Shown one piece after another: positions 1-6,111 of a stretch of 15,044 nucleotides of DNA. Both the position numbers and the translations under genes were made by a program. Position 1 is the stretch's first letter. Every line of letters starts with the position of its first letter. This stretch comes from an uncultured Bacteroides sp. (GTDB taxonomy: Bacteria > Bacteroidota > Bacteroidia > Bacteroidales > Bacteroidaceae), in NCBI RefSeq assembly GCF_910578895.1, contig NZ_CAJTSC010000069.1:1-15044 (forward strand), in the 5' to 3' direction. Below the pieces are notes generated by a model, which saw nothing but the letters and a program-made list of their open reading frames with translations, ran no database searches and was not told the origin of the DNA.

Positions 1-10
1 AAATTGAAGT

Positions 11-274
11 ATGAAAACTAAAGTTTTATTCGCTGCCGTGGCAGTGGTGTTTTCTTTCGCTGTTACATCATGTTGTAATAAAAAAGCTGCTGATGCAGTT
101 TCTACCGAAGCTAATTCTTGTTGCGCTGCACAGACAGAACAAGTATGTGATTCTGTAAATGCGTGTTGCCAAGCTGCTTCTGCTGTTTGTCCGAAGTCTA
201 ACTGTTCGCAAACAAATTGCCCAAAGACAGCTTGCGATAGTGCCAAGTGCAATAAACCTTGTCAAAAGAAGTAA
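11..274 (+). CDS. Small cysteine-rich lipoprotein, function unknown
   Basis: This 87-residue protein has a basic N-terminus (MKTK), a hydrophobic stretch at about residues 5-18 and a lipobox ending VTSC, with Cys21 as the predicted lipidated residue. It is therefore expected to be a signal-peptidase-II processed lipoprotein in the cell envelope. The mature part is short, Ala/Ser/Lys/Asn-rich and very cysteine-rich: 13 Cys in all, first as CC pairs (SCC twice, ACC) and then as single Cys every 4-8 residues (SNC, TNC, TAC, AKC, KPC). Low-complexity Cys-rich tails can bind metal or form disulfides, but no specific family motif is visible and I do not assign a function. The gene starts 11 bases into the window, so its promoter is out of view. 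An intrinsic terminator lies 36 bases after its stop, so it is probably transcribed separately from the leu operon. The reading frame and lipobox are convincing; the role is unknown. Confidence 0.8.
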   Translation: MKTKVLFAAVAVVFSFAVTSCCNKKAADAVSTEANSCCAAQTEQVCDSVNACCQAASAVCPKSNCSQTNCPKTACDSAKCNKPCQKK

Positions 275-309
275 TTCAAAATTTGTATTGAATTGAAGTA
301 TAAAAGAAA

Positions 310-336
310 GGCGTACCTTACGGATACGTCTTTTTT
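310..336 (+). terminator. Intrinsic terminator after the lipoprotein gene
   Basis: An arm at 310-317 (GGCGTACC) pairs with 322-330 (GGATACGTC) across a TTAC loop, with one G.T pair and one bulged A, and is followed directly by six T (331-336). It ends the lipoprotein transcript and separates it from the leu promoter. Confidence 0.8.
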
Positions 337-371
337 GTGATATATCAGAGTAAGTAATACGAAATAATCTA

Positions 372-379
372 TACCTTTG
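372..379 (+). promoter_or_regulatory. Predicted leu operon promoter (-7 box)
   Basis: TACCTTTG matches the Bacteroides -7 consensus TAnnTTTG exactly. No TTTG is seen at the expected 19-21 base spacing upstream, so the -33 element is weak. The predicted start of transcription, a few bases past 379, would leave about 20 bases before the leader peptide ATG at 403. Confidence 0.6.
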
Positions 380-402
380 CATTATTAAACAAACAAGATA
401 AG

Positions 403-486
403 ATGATTTGGAGTTTTACATATATTCTATCGTGTGGTATTATTATTCTACTGGCAAAGTTTAGTGGAAGTGGGTGCTGTGCATAA
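403..486 (+). CDS. Leu operon leader peptide (attenuation)
   Basis: This is a 27-codon ORF: ATG at 403 and TAA at 484-486. The peptide begins MIWSFTYILSCG, continues with Ile-Ile-Ile-Leu-Leu at codons 13-17 (ATT ATT ATT CTA CTG, 439-453) and ends in SGSGCCA. Branched-chain residues are 8 of 27 (5 Ile, 3 Leu). It lies between the predicted promoter (372-379) and a strong intrinsic terminator (513-550) in front of leuA, as expected for a leader peptide in ribosome-mediated attenuation. Its product probably has no function of its own; the speed of its translation would report charged tRNA-Leu and tRNA-Ile. It is too short for routine gene calling. The ORF and its position are directly visible; the regulatory role is inferred from known leu and ilv leaders of enterobacteria. 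Confidence 0.8.
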   Translation: MIWSFTYILSCGIIILLAKFSGSGCCA

Positions 487-530
487 ATATATGTAGGATA
501 TAATAATATATGAAAGCCTTTCTCACTTCT
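448..530 (+). promoter_or_regulatory. Candidate antiterminator and leader pairing region
   Basis: Two mutually exclusive pairings can be drawn. Bases 448-452 (CTACT, the two Leu codons) can pair with 463-467 (AGTGG). Bases 467-474 (GAAGTGGG) can instead pair with 522-529 (CTCACTTC), which is part of the left arm and loop of the leuA-proximal terminator. A ribosome stalled at Leu codons 16-17 would cover the first pairing, free 467-474 and favour the antiterminator. Both helices are short (5 and 8 bp, each with one G.T pair), so the details are an inference. Confidence 0.55.
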
Positions 531-550
531 TAGTGCGAAAGGCTTTTTTT
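513..550 (+). terminator. Leu attenuator terminator
   Basis: The left arm 513-522 (AAAGCCTTTC) pairs perfectly with 537-546 (GAAAGGCTTT). After one mismatch, CACT 524-527 pairs with AGTG 532-535 around a TCTT loop. The T run extends to 550. It ends 32 bases before the leuA start and after the leader peptide stop, so it must be read through for the operon to be expressed. Confidence 0.9.
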
Positions 551-582
551 ATGGAATATGAATTTATAAATGCAATAAAGCG

Positions 583-2091
583 ATGAGTGATAAATTATTT
601 ATTTTTGATACAACGCTCCGCGATGGTGAACAAGTTCCGGGATGCCAGTTGAATACAGTGGAAAAGATTCAGGTAGCCAAGCAGCTGGAAATATTGGGGG
701 TAGATGTTATTGAAGCCGGCTTTCCGGTTTCAAGTCCGGGAGATTTCAACTCAGTGATTGAGATATCGAAGGCTGTGACGTGGCCAACAATTTGTGCTTT
801 GACGCGTGCCGTGCAAAAAGATATTGATGTTGCGGCAGAGGCGTTGCAATTTGCTAAACATAAACGTATTCACACCGGTATTGGAACTTCCGATTCGCAC
901 ATCAAATATAAATTCAACTCTAATCGTGATGAAATTATCGAGCGTGCCGTAGCAGCTGTGAAGTATGCCCGTCGTTATGTAGAAGATGTTGAATTCTATG
1001 CGGAAGATGCCGGACGTACCGATAACGAATATTTGGTGCGTGTGGTGGAAGCCGTTATTAAGGCAGGTGCTACGGTGGTGAATATTCCTGATACTACCGG
1101 ATATTGCCTTCCCGGCGAATATGGCGCGAAGATTAAATATCTGATGGAACATGTGGATGGTATTCATAAGGCTATTATCTCTACTCATTGTCACAATGAT
1201 TTGGGCATGGCCACTGCCAATACGATGGCAGGCGTGCTTAACGGAGCCCGCCAGGTGGAGGTTACTATCAATGGCATCGGTGAACGTGCGGGAAATACTT
1301 CACTTGAAGAAGTTGCGATGATTATCAAGTGTCATAAAGACATTGATATTGATACCAATATCAATACGCAGAAGATTTATCCTACCAGCCGTATGGTATC
1401 CAGTCTGATGAATATGCCGGTGCAACCTAATAAGGCGATCGTAGGTCGCAATGCTTTTGCCCACTCATCGGGTATCCATCAGGACGGTGTGTTGAAGAAT
1501 GTGCAGACTTATGAAATTATTGATCCGCACGATGTAGGCATTGATGATAATTCCATCGTATTGACTGCCCGCAGCGGGCGTGCTGCATTGAAGAATCGTT
1601 TGCAGGTATTGGGCGTATCTTTGGAGCAGCAGAAGTTGGATAAGATTTATGAAGAGTTCTTGAAACTTGCCGACAAGAAGAAAGACATTAACGATGATGA
1701 TATTTTAGTATTGGCAGGTGCAGACCGTTCGCAGAATCATCGCATCAAACTGGAGTACTTGCAGGTGACGAGTGGGGTAGGTGTCCGTTCCGTTGCCAGT
1801 ATAGGGCTGAATATCGCCGGTGAAAAGTTTGAGGCTGCTGCCAGTGGGAATGGTCCGGTAGATGCTGCTATCAAAGCCTTGAAAAAGATAATAGACCGCC
1901 ACATGATTCTGAAAGAGTTTACCATTCAAGCCATCAGTAAGGGTAGCGATGATATGGGCAAGGTACACATGCAGGTAGAATATGATAACTGTATCTACTA
2001 TGGTTTCGGTGCCAATACGGATATCATAGCGGCATCGGTAGAAGCTTATATAGACTGTATCAATAAATTCAAGACGGTTTCAGATTTATGA
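583..2091 (+). CDS. leuA: 2-isopropylmalate synthase
   Basis: This enzyme condenses acetyl-CoA with 2-oxoisovalerate to give 2-isopropylmalate, the committed step of leucine synthesis in the cytoplasm. The 502-residue length is normal for the family. The TIM-barrel domain shows DTTLRDGEQ at residues 9-17, with metal ligand Asp9, then THCHNDLGMA with His202 and His204, and NGIGERAGN with Asn238, the expected divalent-metal site. RSGRAALKNR near residue 340 is typical of the linker region. The C-terminal 110-120 residues, with the Gly/Ala-rich VASIGLNIAG and ASGNGPVDAA segments, match the LeuA regulatory dimer domain that binds leucine, so feedback inhibition is expected. The gene is preceded by the attenuator and followed 18 bases later by leuC. 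Third codon positions look more AT-rich than in the downstream leu genes. The start at 583 directly precedes the conserved N-terminus. Confidence 0.97.
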   Translation: MSDKLFIFDTTLRDGEQVPGCQLNTVEKIQVAKQLEILGVDVIEAGFPVSSPGDFNSVIEISKAVTWPTICALTRAVQKDIDVAAEALQFAKHKRIHTGIGTSDSHIKYKFNSNRDEIIERAVAAVKYARRYVEDVEFYAEDAGRTDNEYLVRVVEAVIKAGATVVNIPDTTGYCLPGEYGAKIKYLMEHVDGIHKAIISTHCHNDLGMATANTMAGVLNGARQVEVTINGIGERAGNTSLEEVAMIIKCHKDIDIDTNINTQKIYPTSRMVSSLMNMPVQPNKAIVGRNAFAHSSGIHQDGVLKNVQTYEIIDPHDVGIDDNSIVLTARSGRAALKNRLQVLGVSLEQQKLDKIYEEFLKLADKKKDINDDDILVLAGADRSQNHRIKLEYLQVTSGVGVRSVASIGLNIAGEKFEAAASGNGPVDAAIKALKKIIDRHMILKEFTIQAISKGSDDMGKVHMQVEYDNCIYYGFGANTDIIAASVEAYIDCINKFKTVSDL

Positions 2092-2109
2092 TTAAAAAAC
2101 TCAATTCAG

Positions 2110-3504
2110 ATGAATACATTATTTGATAAAATATGGGATGCCCATGTTGTGCAGAAAGTTGAAGACGGACCTACACAACTTTATATAGACAGGCTTTATT
2201 GCCATGAAGTAACCAGCCCGCAGGCTTTTGCCGGACTGCGTGCCCGAGGGCTTAAATGCTTTCGTCCGGAGAAGATATTTTGTATGCCCGACCATAATAC
2301 ACCGACACACGATCAGGATAAGCCTATCGAAGATCCTGTTTCAAAGACTCAGGTAGATACGCTGGCCAAGAATGCGGAAGACTTCGGTCTGGAACATTTT
2401 GGCATGATGAATAAGAAGAACGGCATCATCCATGTGGTGGGACCGGAACGCGGACTGACTCTGCCGGGCATGACGATTGTGTGCGGCGACTCGCATACGT
2501 CCACTCACGGTGCTATGGGAGCGGTAGCTTTCGGTATCGGTACAAGCGAAGTGGAAATGGTGATGGCTTCGCAGTGCATTCTGCAAACCCGTCCTAAAAC
2601 AATGCGTATCACTGTAGATGGCAAACTGGGCAAGGGAGTGACTGCCAAAGATGTGGCACTCTATATGATGTCCCGAATGACAACCAGCGGCGCTACGGGC
2701 TACTTTGTGGAGTATGCCGGAGAAGCTGTGCGCAGTTTGTCTATGGAAGGACGTCTCACGCTGTGCAACCTCAGCATCGAAATGGGTGCTCGCGGTGGTA
2801 TGGTGGCACCGGACGAGACCACTTTCGAGTATATCAAAGGGCGCGAATATGCTCCGAAAGGCGAAGCATGGGATAAGGCGTTGGCATACTGGAATACGCT
2901 GAAAAGCGATGATGATGCCCGTTTCGACAAGGAAGTGCACTTTGATGCTGCTGATATTGAGCCGATGATTACCTATGGCACCAACCCGGGCATGGGTATG
3001 GGCATCACGCAACACATCCCCGGGACCGGAGATATGAGTGAGGCAGCCAAAGCCTCTTTCATGAAGTCTATGGAGTATATGGATTTCCGTCCAGGCGAGT
3101 CGTTGCTGGGCAAGAAGATAGACTATGTGTTCTTGGGCGCTTGCACTAACGGTCGTATCGAAGATTTTCGCGCCTTTGCTTCTATTGTAAAGGGGCGTAA
3201 GAAAGCAGCGGATGTAGTGGCATGGCTGGTGCCCGGTTCGTGGATGGTAGATGCACAGATACGTGAGGAGGGGTTGGATAAGATATTGGAAGAGGCGGGA
3301 TTTGCTATCCGTCAGCCGGGATGTTCGGCTTGTCTGGCGATGAACGATGATAAAGTACCTGCCGGAAAGTATGCTGTGTCCACCAGTAACCGTAACTTCG
3401 AAGGACGCCAGGGACCGGGTGCGCGAACCCTGCTTGCCAGTCCGCTGGTGGCTGCTGCTGCAGCAGTGACAGGGGTGATTACAGACCCGAGAGAATTTAT
3501 CTAA
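2110..3504 (+). CDS. leuC: 3-isopropylmalate dehydratase, large subunit
   Basis: This is the large subunit of isopropylmalate isomerase, which with LeuD converts 2-isopropylmalate to 3-isopropylmalate through a dehydration-rehydration at a [4Fe-4S] cluster. The 464-residue length is typical of the bacterial LeuC family. The three cluster cysteines are visible: Cys345 in GACTNGR and Cys405 and Cys408 in PGCSACLAM. Other aconitase-superfamily signatures are present: DHNTPT at 61-66, VCGDSHTSTHGAMGA at 124-138 and TYGTNPGMGMGI at 288-299. The N-terminal TLFDKIWDAHVV is the usual LeuC opening and supports the start. It follows leuA by 18 bases. The gap to leuD is unusually long (226 bases) for this otherwise tight operon and contains an inverted repeat. 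Confidence 0.97.
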   Translation: MNTLFDKIWDAHVVQKVEDGPTQLYIDRLYCHEVTSPQAFAGLRARGLKCFRPEKIFCMPDHNTPTHDQDKPIEDPVSKTQVDTLAKNAEDFGLEHFGMMNKKNGIIHVVGPERGLTLPGMTIVCGDSHTSTHGAMGAVAFGIGTSEVEMVMASQCILQTRPKTMRITVDGKLGKGVTAKDVALYMMSRMTTSGATGYFVEYAGEAVRSLSMEGRLTLCNLSIEMGARGGMVAPDETTFEYIKGREYAPKGEAWDKALAYWNTLKSDDDARFDKEVHFDAADIEPMITYGTNPGMGMGITQHIPGTGDMSEAAKASFMKSMEYMDFRPGESLLGKKIDYVFLGACTNGRIEDFRAFASIVKGRKKAADVVAWLVPGSWMVDAQIREEGLDKILEEAGFAIRQPGCSACLAMNDDKVPAGKYAVSTSNRNFEGRQGPGARTLLASPLVAAAAAVTGVITDPREFI

Positions 3505-3511
3505 ATCAAGG

Positions 3512-3705
3512 TTCACTGCAGAAGTTCATATTTGGTACATAAGAATAAAAGGACGTAAGAAGAACCAAAGGGCATAAGGACAAAAGAATAAATTTGGATG
3601 CCATCCGTATTTCTCCGCATCGTTTATATCCTAATGCTCTTTTATCTCAAAATAAGATGAAAGAAGAAGGAAACTTTGTAAGATTTAGTGCCTTTTGCAG
3701 TGAAT
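3512..3705. repeat. Inverted-repeat-bounded spacer between leuC and leuD
   Basis: TTCACTGCA at 3512-3520 is matched by its exact reverse complement TGCAGTGAA at 3697-3705. With one mismatch the match extends four more bases inward (GAAG against CTTT). The arms sit at both ends of the 226-base leuC-leuD gap and enclose a purine-rich stretch (about 3540-3592) in which AAGGRC-like words recur. No ORF is supported. It could be a relic of a small inserted element or a long-range RNA stem that affects processing between leuC and leuD. A poor TAnnTTTG match (AAACTTTG, 3672-3679) lies inside. Confidence 0.45.
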
Positions 3706-3730
3706 AAAGAACAATCTAATAACAGCAACA

Positions 3731-4324
3731 ATGAAACAGAAATTCAATATCATCAACAGCACTTGCGTCCCCCTTCCTTTGGAGAACGTAGATACCGACC
3801 AAATCATTCCGGCGCGTTTTTTAAAAGCCACCACCAAAGAAGGCTTTGGCGCGAACCTCTTCCGTGACTGGCGTTACGATAAGCAAGGCAATAAAATAGC
3901 GTCTTTCGTGCTGAACGACCCTACGTATGGCGGACAAATCCTTGTTGCCGGCAAGAACTTCGGTTCCGGGAGCAGCCGCGAACATGCGGCATGGGCGATA
4001 GCCGACTATGGTTTCCGCGTGGTGGTCAGCAGTTTCTTTGCAGATATCCACAAGAACAACGAGTTGAATAACTTCGTGTTGCCTGTAGTGGTGAGCGAAC
4101 CGTTCCTGAAAGAACTTTTCGATTCAATTTTTGCCAATCCCAAGACGGAAGTAGAAATAGACCTGCCCCAACAGACCATCACCAACAAAGCGACAGGCAG
4201 GAGCGAACACTTCGAAATCAATGCCTATAAAAAACATTGCCTGATGAACGGTCTGGACGACATCGACTTCCTTGTAGAGAGTAGAAATAAGATAGAATGC
4301 TGGGAGAAGAGCCATGAAGCATAA
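3731..4324 (+). CDS. leuD: 3-isopropylmalate dehydratase, small subunit
   Basis: LeuD is the swivel-domain partner of LeuC. The 197 residues match the usual bacterial LeuD length of about 200. Signatures seen are VDTDQIIPARFL at 20-31, the substrate-binding loop GKNFGSGSSREHAAWAI at 74-90, and FADIHKNNELNNFVLPVVV from about 103. The last two of these place the active-site loop and the typical beta-strand core. The start at 3731 gives the normal N-terminus MKQKFNIINSTCVPLP. It ends 11 bases into the next gene (start 4314), so translation of the two is probably coupled. It is separated from leuC by the inverted-repeat spacer at 3512-3705, so its relative expression may depend on how that spacer is processed. 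Besides isopropylmalate, LeuCD-type isomerases can accept citramalate, which matters given the neighbouring second synthase. Confidence 0.97.
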   Translation: MKQKFNIINSTCVPLPLENVDTDQIIPARFLKATTKEGFGANLFRDWRYDKQGNKIASFVLNDPTYGGQILVAGKNFGSGSSREHAAWAIADYGFRVVVSSFFADIHKNNELNNFVLPVVVSEPFLKELFDSIFANPKTEVEIDLPQQTITNKATGRSEHFEINAYKKHCLMNGLDDIDFLVESRNKIECWEKSHEA

Positions 4325-5855
4325 TCATCCGAAGATAGAAGTCATGGACACCACGCTCCGCGACGGCGAACAGACCGGCGGAGTATCTTTCGTGCCCCAC
4401 GAGAAGCTGATGATAGCCCGCTTGCTGCTTGAAGAGTTGAAAGTAGACCGGGTGGAAGTGGCTTCCGCACGGGTATCCGAAGGAGAGTTTGACGCAGTGA
4501 AAATGATATGCGACTGGGCAGCCCGCCGCGACATGTTGTCCAGGGTCGAAGTGCTCGGCTTCGTAGACGGGCATACATCGGTCGATTGGATACACGCCGC
4601 CGGCTGCCGCGTCATCAACCTGCTCTGCAAAGGCTCGTTGAAACACTGCTCTTGCCAGTTGAAGAAATCGCCCGAAGAACATATCGCGGACATTCAGGCA
4701 GCAGTGGGTTACGCTAATAAGACAGGCATGGAAGTGAACGTCTACCTGGAAGATTGGAGCAACGGCATGAAAGAGTCGCCCGAATATGTTTTCCAACTTA
4801 TGGACGCATTGGTGCAGACCGGCATCAAGCGGTATATGTTGCCCGACACGCTGGGTGTGCTGAACCCGCTGCAAGTCATTGAGTTTATGCGGAAAATGGT
4901 GAAACGCTATCCGTACGCCCATTTTGACTTCCATGCTCACAATGATTACGACCTTGCCGTGAGCAATGTGCTTGCTGCCGTGCTCAGCGGTTGCAAGGGG
5001 TTGCACACCACCATCAACGGTCTGGGCGAGCGTGCCGGAAATGCTCCTCTTGCCAGCGTGCAGGCAATTCTGAAAGACCATTTCAGCGCCGTCACCAACA
5101 TTGACGAAAGCCGTCTGAACGATGTGAGTCGCGTGGTAGAGTCCTATTCGGGCATTGTCATCCCCGCCAATAAGCCCATTGTGGGCGAGAATGTGTTTAC
5201 GCAGGTAGCGGGCGTGCATGCCGATGGCGACAACAAGAGCAATCTCTATTGCAACGACCTCTTGCCCGAACGTTTCGGTCGTAAACGCGAGTATGCTTTA
5301 GGCAAGACCAGTGGAAAAGCGAATATCCGTAAAAACCTGGAAGACTTGGGGCTTGATCTGGATGAAGAATCCATGCGCAAGGTCACCGAGCGTATTATCG
5401 AATTGGGCGACAAGAAAGAACAGGTGACGCAGGAAGATCTGCCCTACATCGTTTCCGACGTATTGAAACACGGCATTGCGGACGAGCGGGTAAAGCTGAA
5501 AAGCTATATCGTGAACCTTGCCTACGGGTTGAAGCCGATGGCCACGCTGAAGATAGAAATCAACGGCAGGGAATATGAGGAGAGTTCCGGTGGTGACGGT
5601 CAGTATGATGCTTTTGTCCGTGCTTTGCGCAAGATATACAAGCAGACTTTGGGACGGAAGTTTCCCATGCTGACAAACTATGCGGTGACCATCCCCCCCG
5701 GCGGCCGTACCGATGCCTTTGTGCAGACCGTAATCACTTGGAGCTTCGAAGATAAGGTATTCCGCACCCGAGGGCTGGATGCCGACCAGACGGAAGCGGC
5801 AATCAAGGCTACGGTGAAGATGTTGAACATCATCGAGAAGGAGTACGAAGTATGA
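4314..5855 (+). CDS. LeuA/citramalate synthase family enzyme, likely citramalate synthase or second isopropylmalate synthase
   Basis: This 513-residue protein is a DRE-TIM acyltransferase: DTTLRDGEQ at 12-20, HAHND with metal ligands His207 and His209, NGLGERAGN ending at Asn243, and a C-terminal regulatory-type domain (about 395-513) with SSGGDGQYDA. It differs from the LeuA in the same operon: GGVSF follows DGEQ instead of PGCQL, the metal motif is HAHNDYD instead of HCHNDLG, and a segment at 101-118 has three Cys (NLLCKGSLKHCSCQLKK). Such divergence suggests a different 2-oxo acid substrate. Citramalate synthase (acetyl-CoA plus pyruvate) is the most economical guess, because LeuCD and LeuB can then make 2-oxobutyrate for isoleucine. 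A second 2-isopropylmalate synthase or a homocitrate-type enzyme cannot be excluded. It overlaps leuD by 11 bases and the next ORF by 4. The family is certain; the substrate is inferred. Confidence 0.9.
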   Translation: MKHNHPKIEVMDTTLRDGEQTGGVSFVPHEKLMIARLLLEELKVDRVEVASARVSEGEFDAVKMICDWAARRDMLSRVEVLGFVDGHTSVDWIHAAGCRVINLLCKGSLKHCSCQLKKSPEEHIADIQAAVGYANKTGMEVNVYLEDWSNGMKESPEYVFQLMDALVQTGIKRYMLPDTLGVLNPLQVIEFMRKMVKRYPYAHFDFHAHNDYDLAVSNVLAAVLSGCKGLHTTINGLGERAGNAPLASVQAILKDHFSAVTNIDESRLNDVSRVVESYSGIVIPANKPIVGENVFTQVAGVHADGDNKSNLYCNDLLPERFGRKREYALGKTSGKANIRKNLEDLGLDLDEESMRKVTERIIELGDKKEQVTQEDLPYIVSDVLKHGIADERVKLKSYIVNLAYGLKPMATLKIEINGREYEESSGGDGQYDAFVRALRKIYKQTLGRKFPMLTNYAVTIPPGGRTDAFVQTVITWSFEDKVFRTRGLDADQTEAAIKATVKMLNIIEKEYEV

Positions 5856-6103
5856 TGCTTGATGATATGAGGAACTTCTTTGAAAAGCATCCCGGGGCAA
5901 GTTACTTGTCTTTTGCTTGTATGATATTGCTGTTTCGTATCTTTCTGCATTGGTATCATAATGAAGCGCAGCTTGTAGAAGTTTGGGATGTGATATGTGT
6001 ATTACTTCTTACAGCCGGCTTTATGGCAGGCAACCGCAGGCGCCGGAAGAACAAGAAATGTAAAGATAAAGTAGAAGAATTATTAAAAGATAATGAAGAT
6101 TGA
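5852..6103 (+). CDS. Small two-helix membrane protein inside the leu operon, unknown function
   Basis: This 83-residue ORF overlaps the previous gene by the four bases ATGA (5852-5855) and ends 8 bases before the leuB ATG at 6112, so it is embedded in the operon and probably translationally coupled. Two hydrophobic segments are visible, about residues 17-33 (SYLSFACMILLFRIFLH) and 44-59 (VWDVICVLLLTAGFMA). They are followed by a strongly basic stretch NRRRRKNKK and a charged tail KDKVEELLKDNED. By the positive-inside rule the tail should be cytoplasmic. The gene is visibly more AT-rich than the flanking leu genes. I recognise no family. A role in leucine synthesis is not implied by sequence; a membrane partner or transport-related role is only a guess. 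The tight overlaps on both sides are the best evidence that it is real. Confidence 0.75.
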   Translation: MMLDDMRNFFEKHPGASYLSFACMILLFRIFLHWYHNEAQLVEVWDVICVLLLTAGFMAGNRRRRKNKKCKDKVEELLKDNED

Positions 6104-6111
6104 AGAAGACA

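Noticed and set aside
2341..3516. 391-codon open frame on the minus strand opposite leuC
   Set aside because: It is a shadow of leuC, which has all its family motifs; the antisense frame has no recognisable domain and is rich in His/Ser/Arg as expected from reading a coding gene backwards.
4218..5219. 333-codon minus-strand frame opposite the second synthase gene
   Set aside because: Antisense shadow across two overlapping real genes; no domain and no plausible start context.
6100..6111. TTG start for leuB at 6100
   Set aside because: It overlaps the stop of the preceding gene and adds residues not expected in LeuB; the ATG at 6112 gives the family N-terminus.
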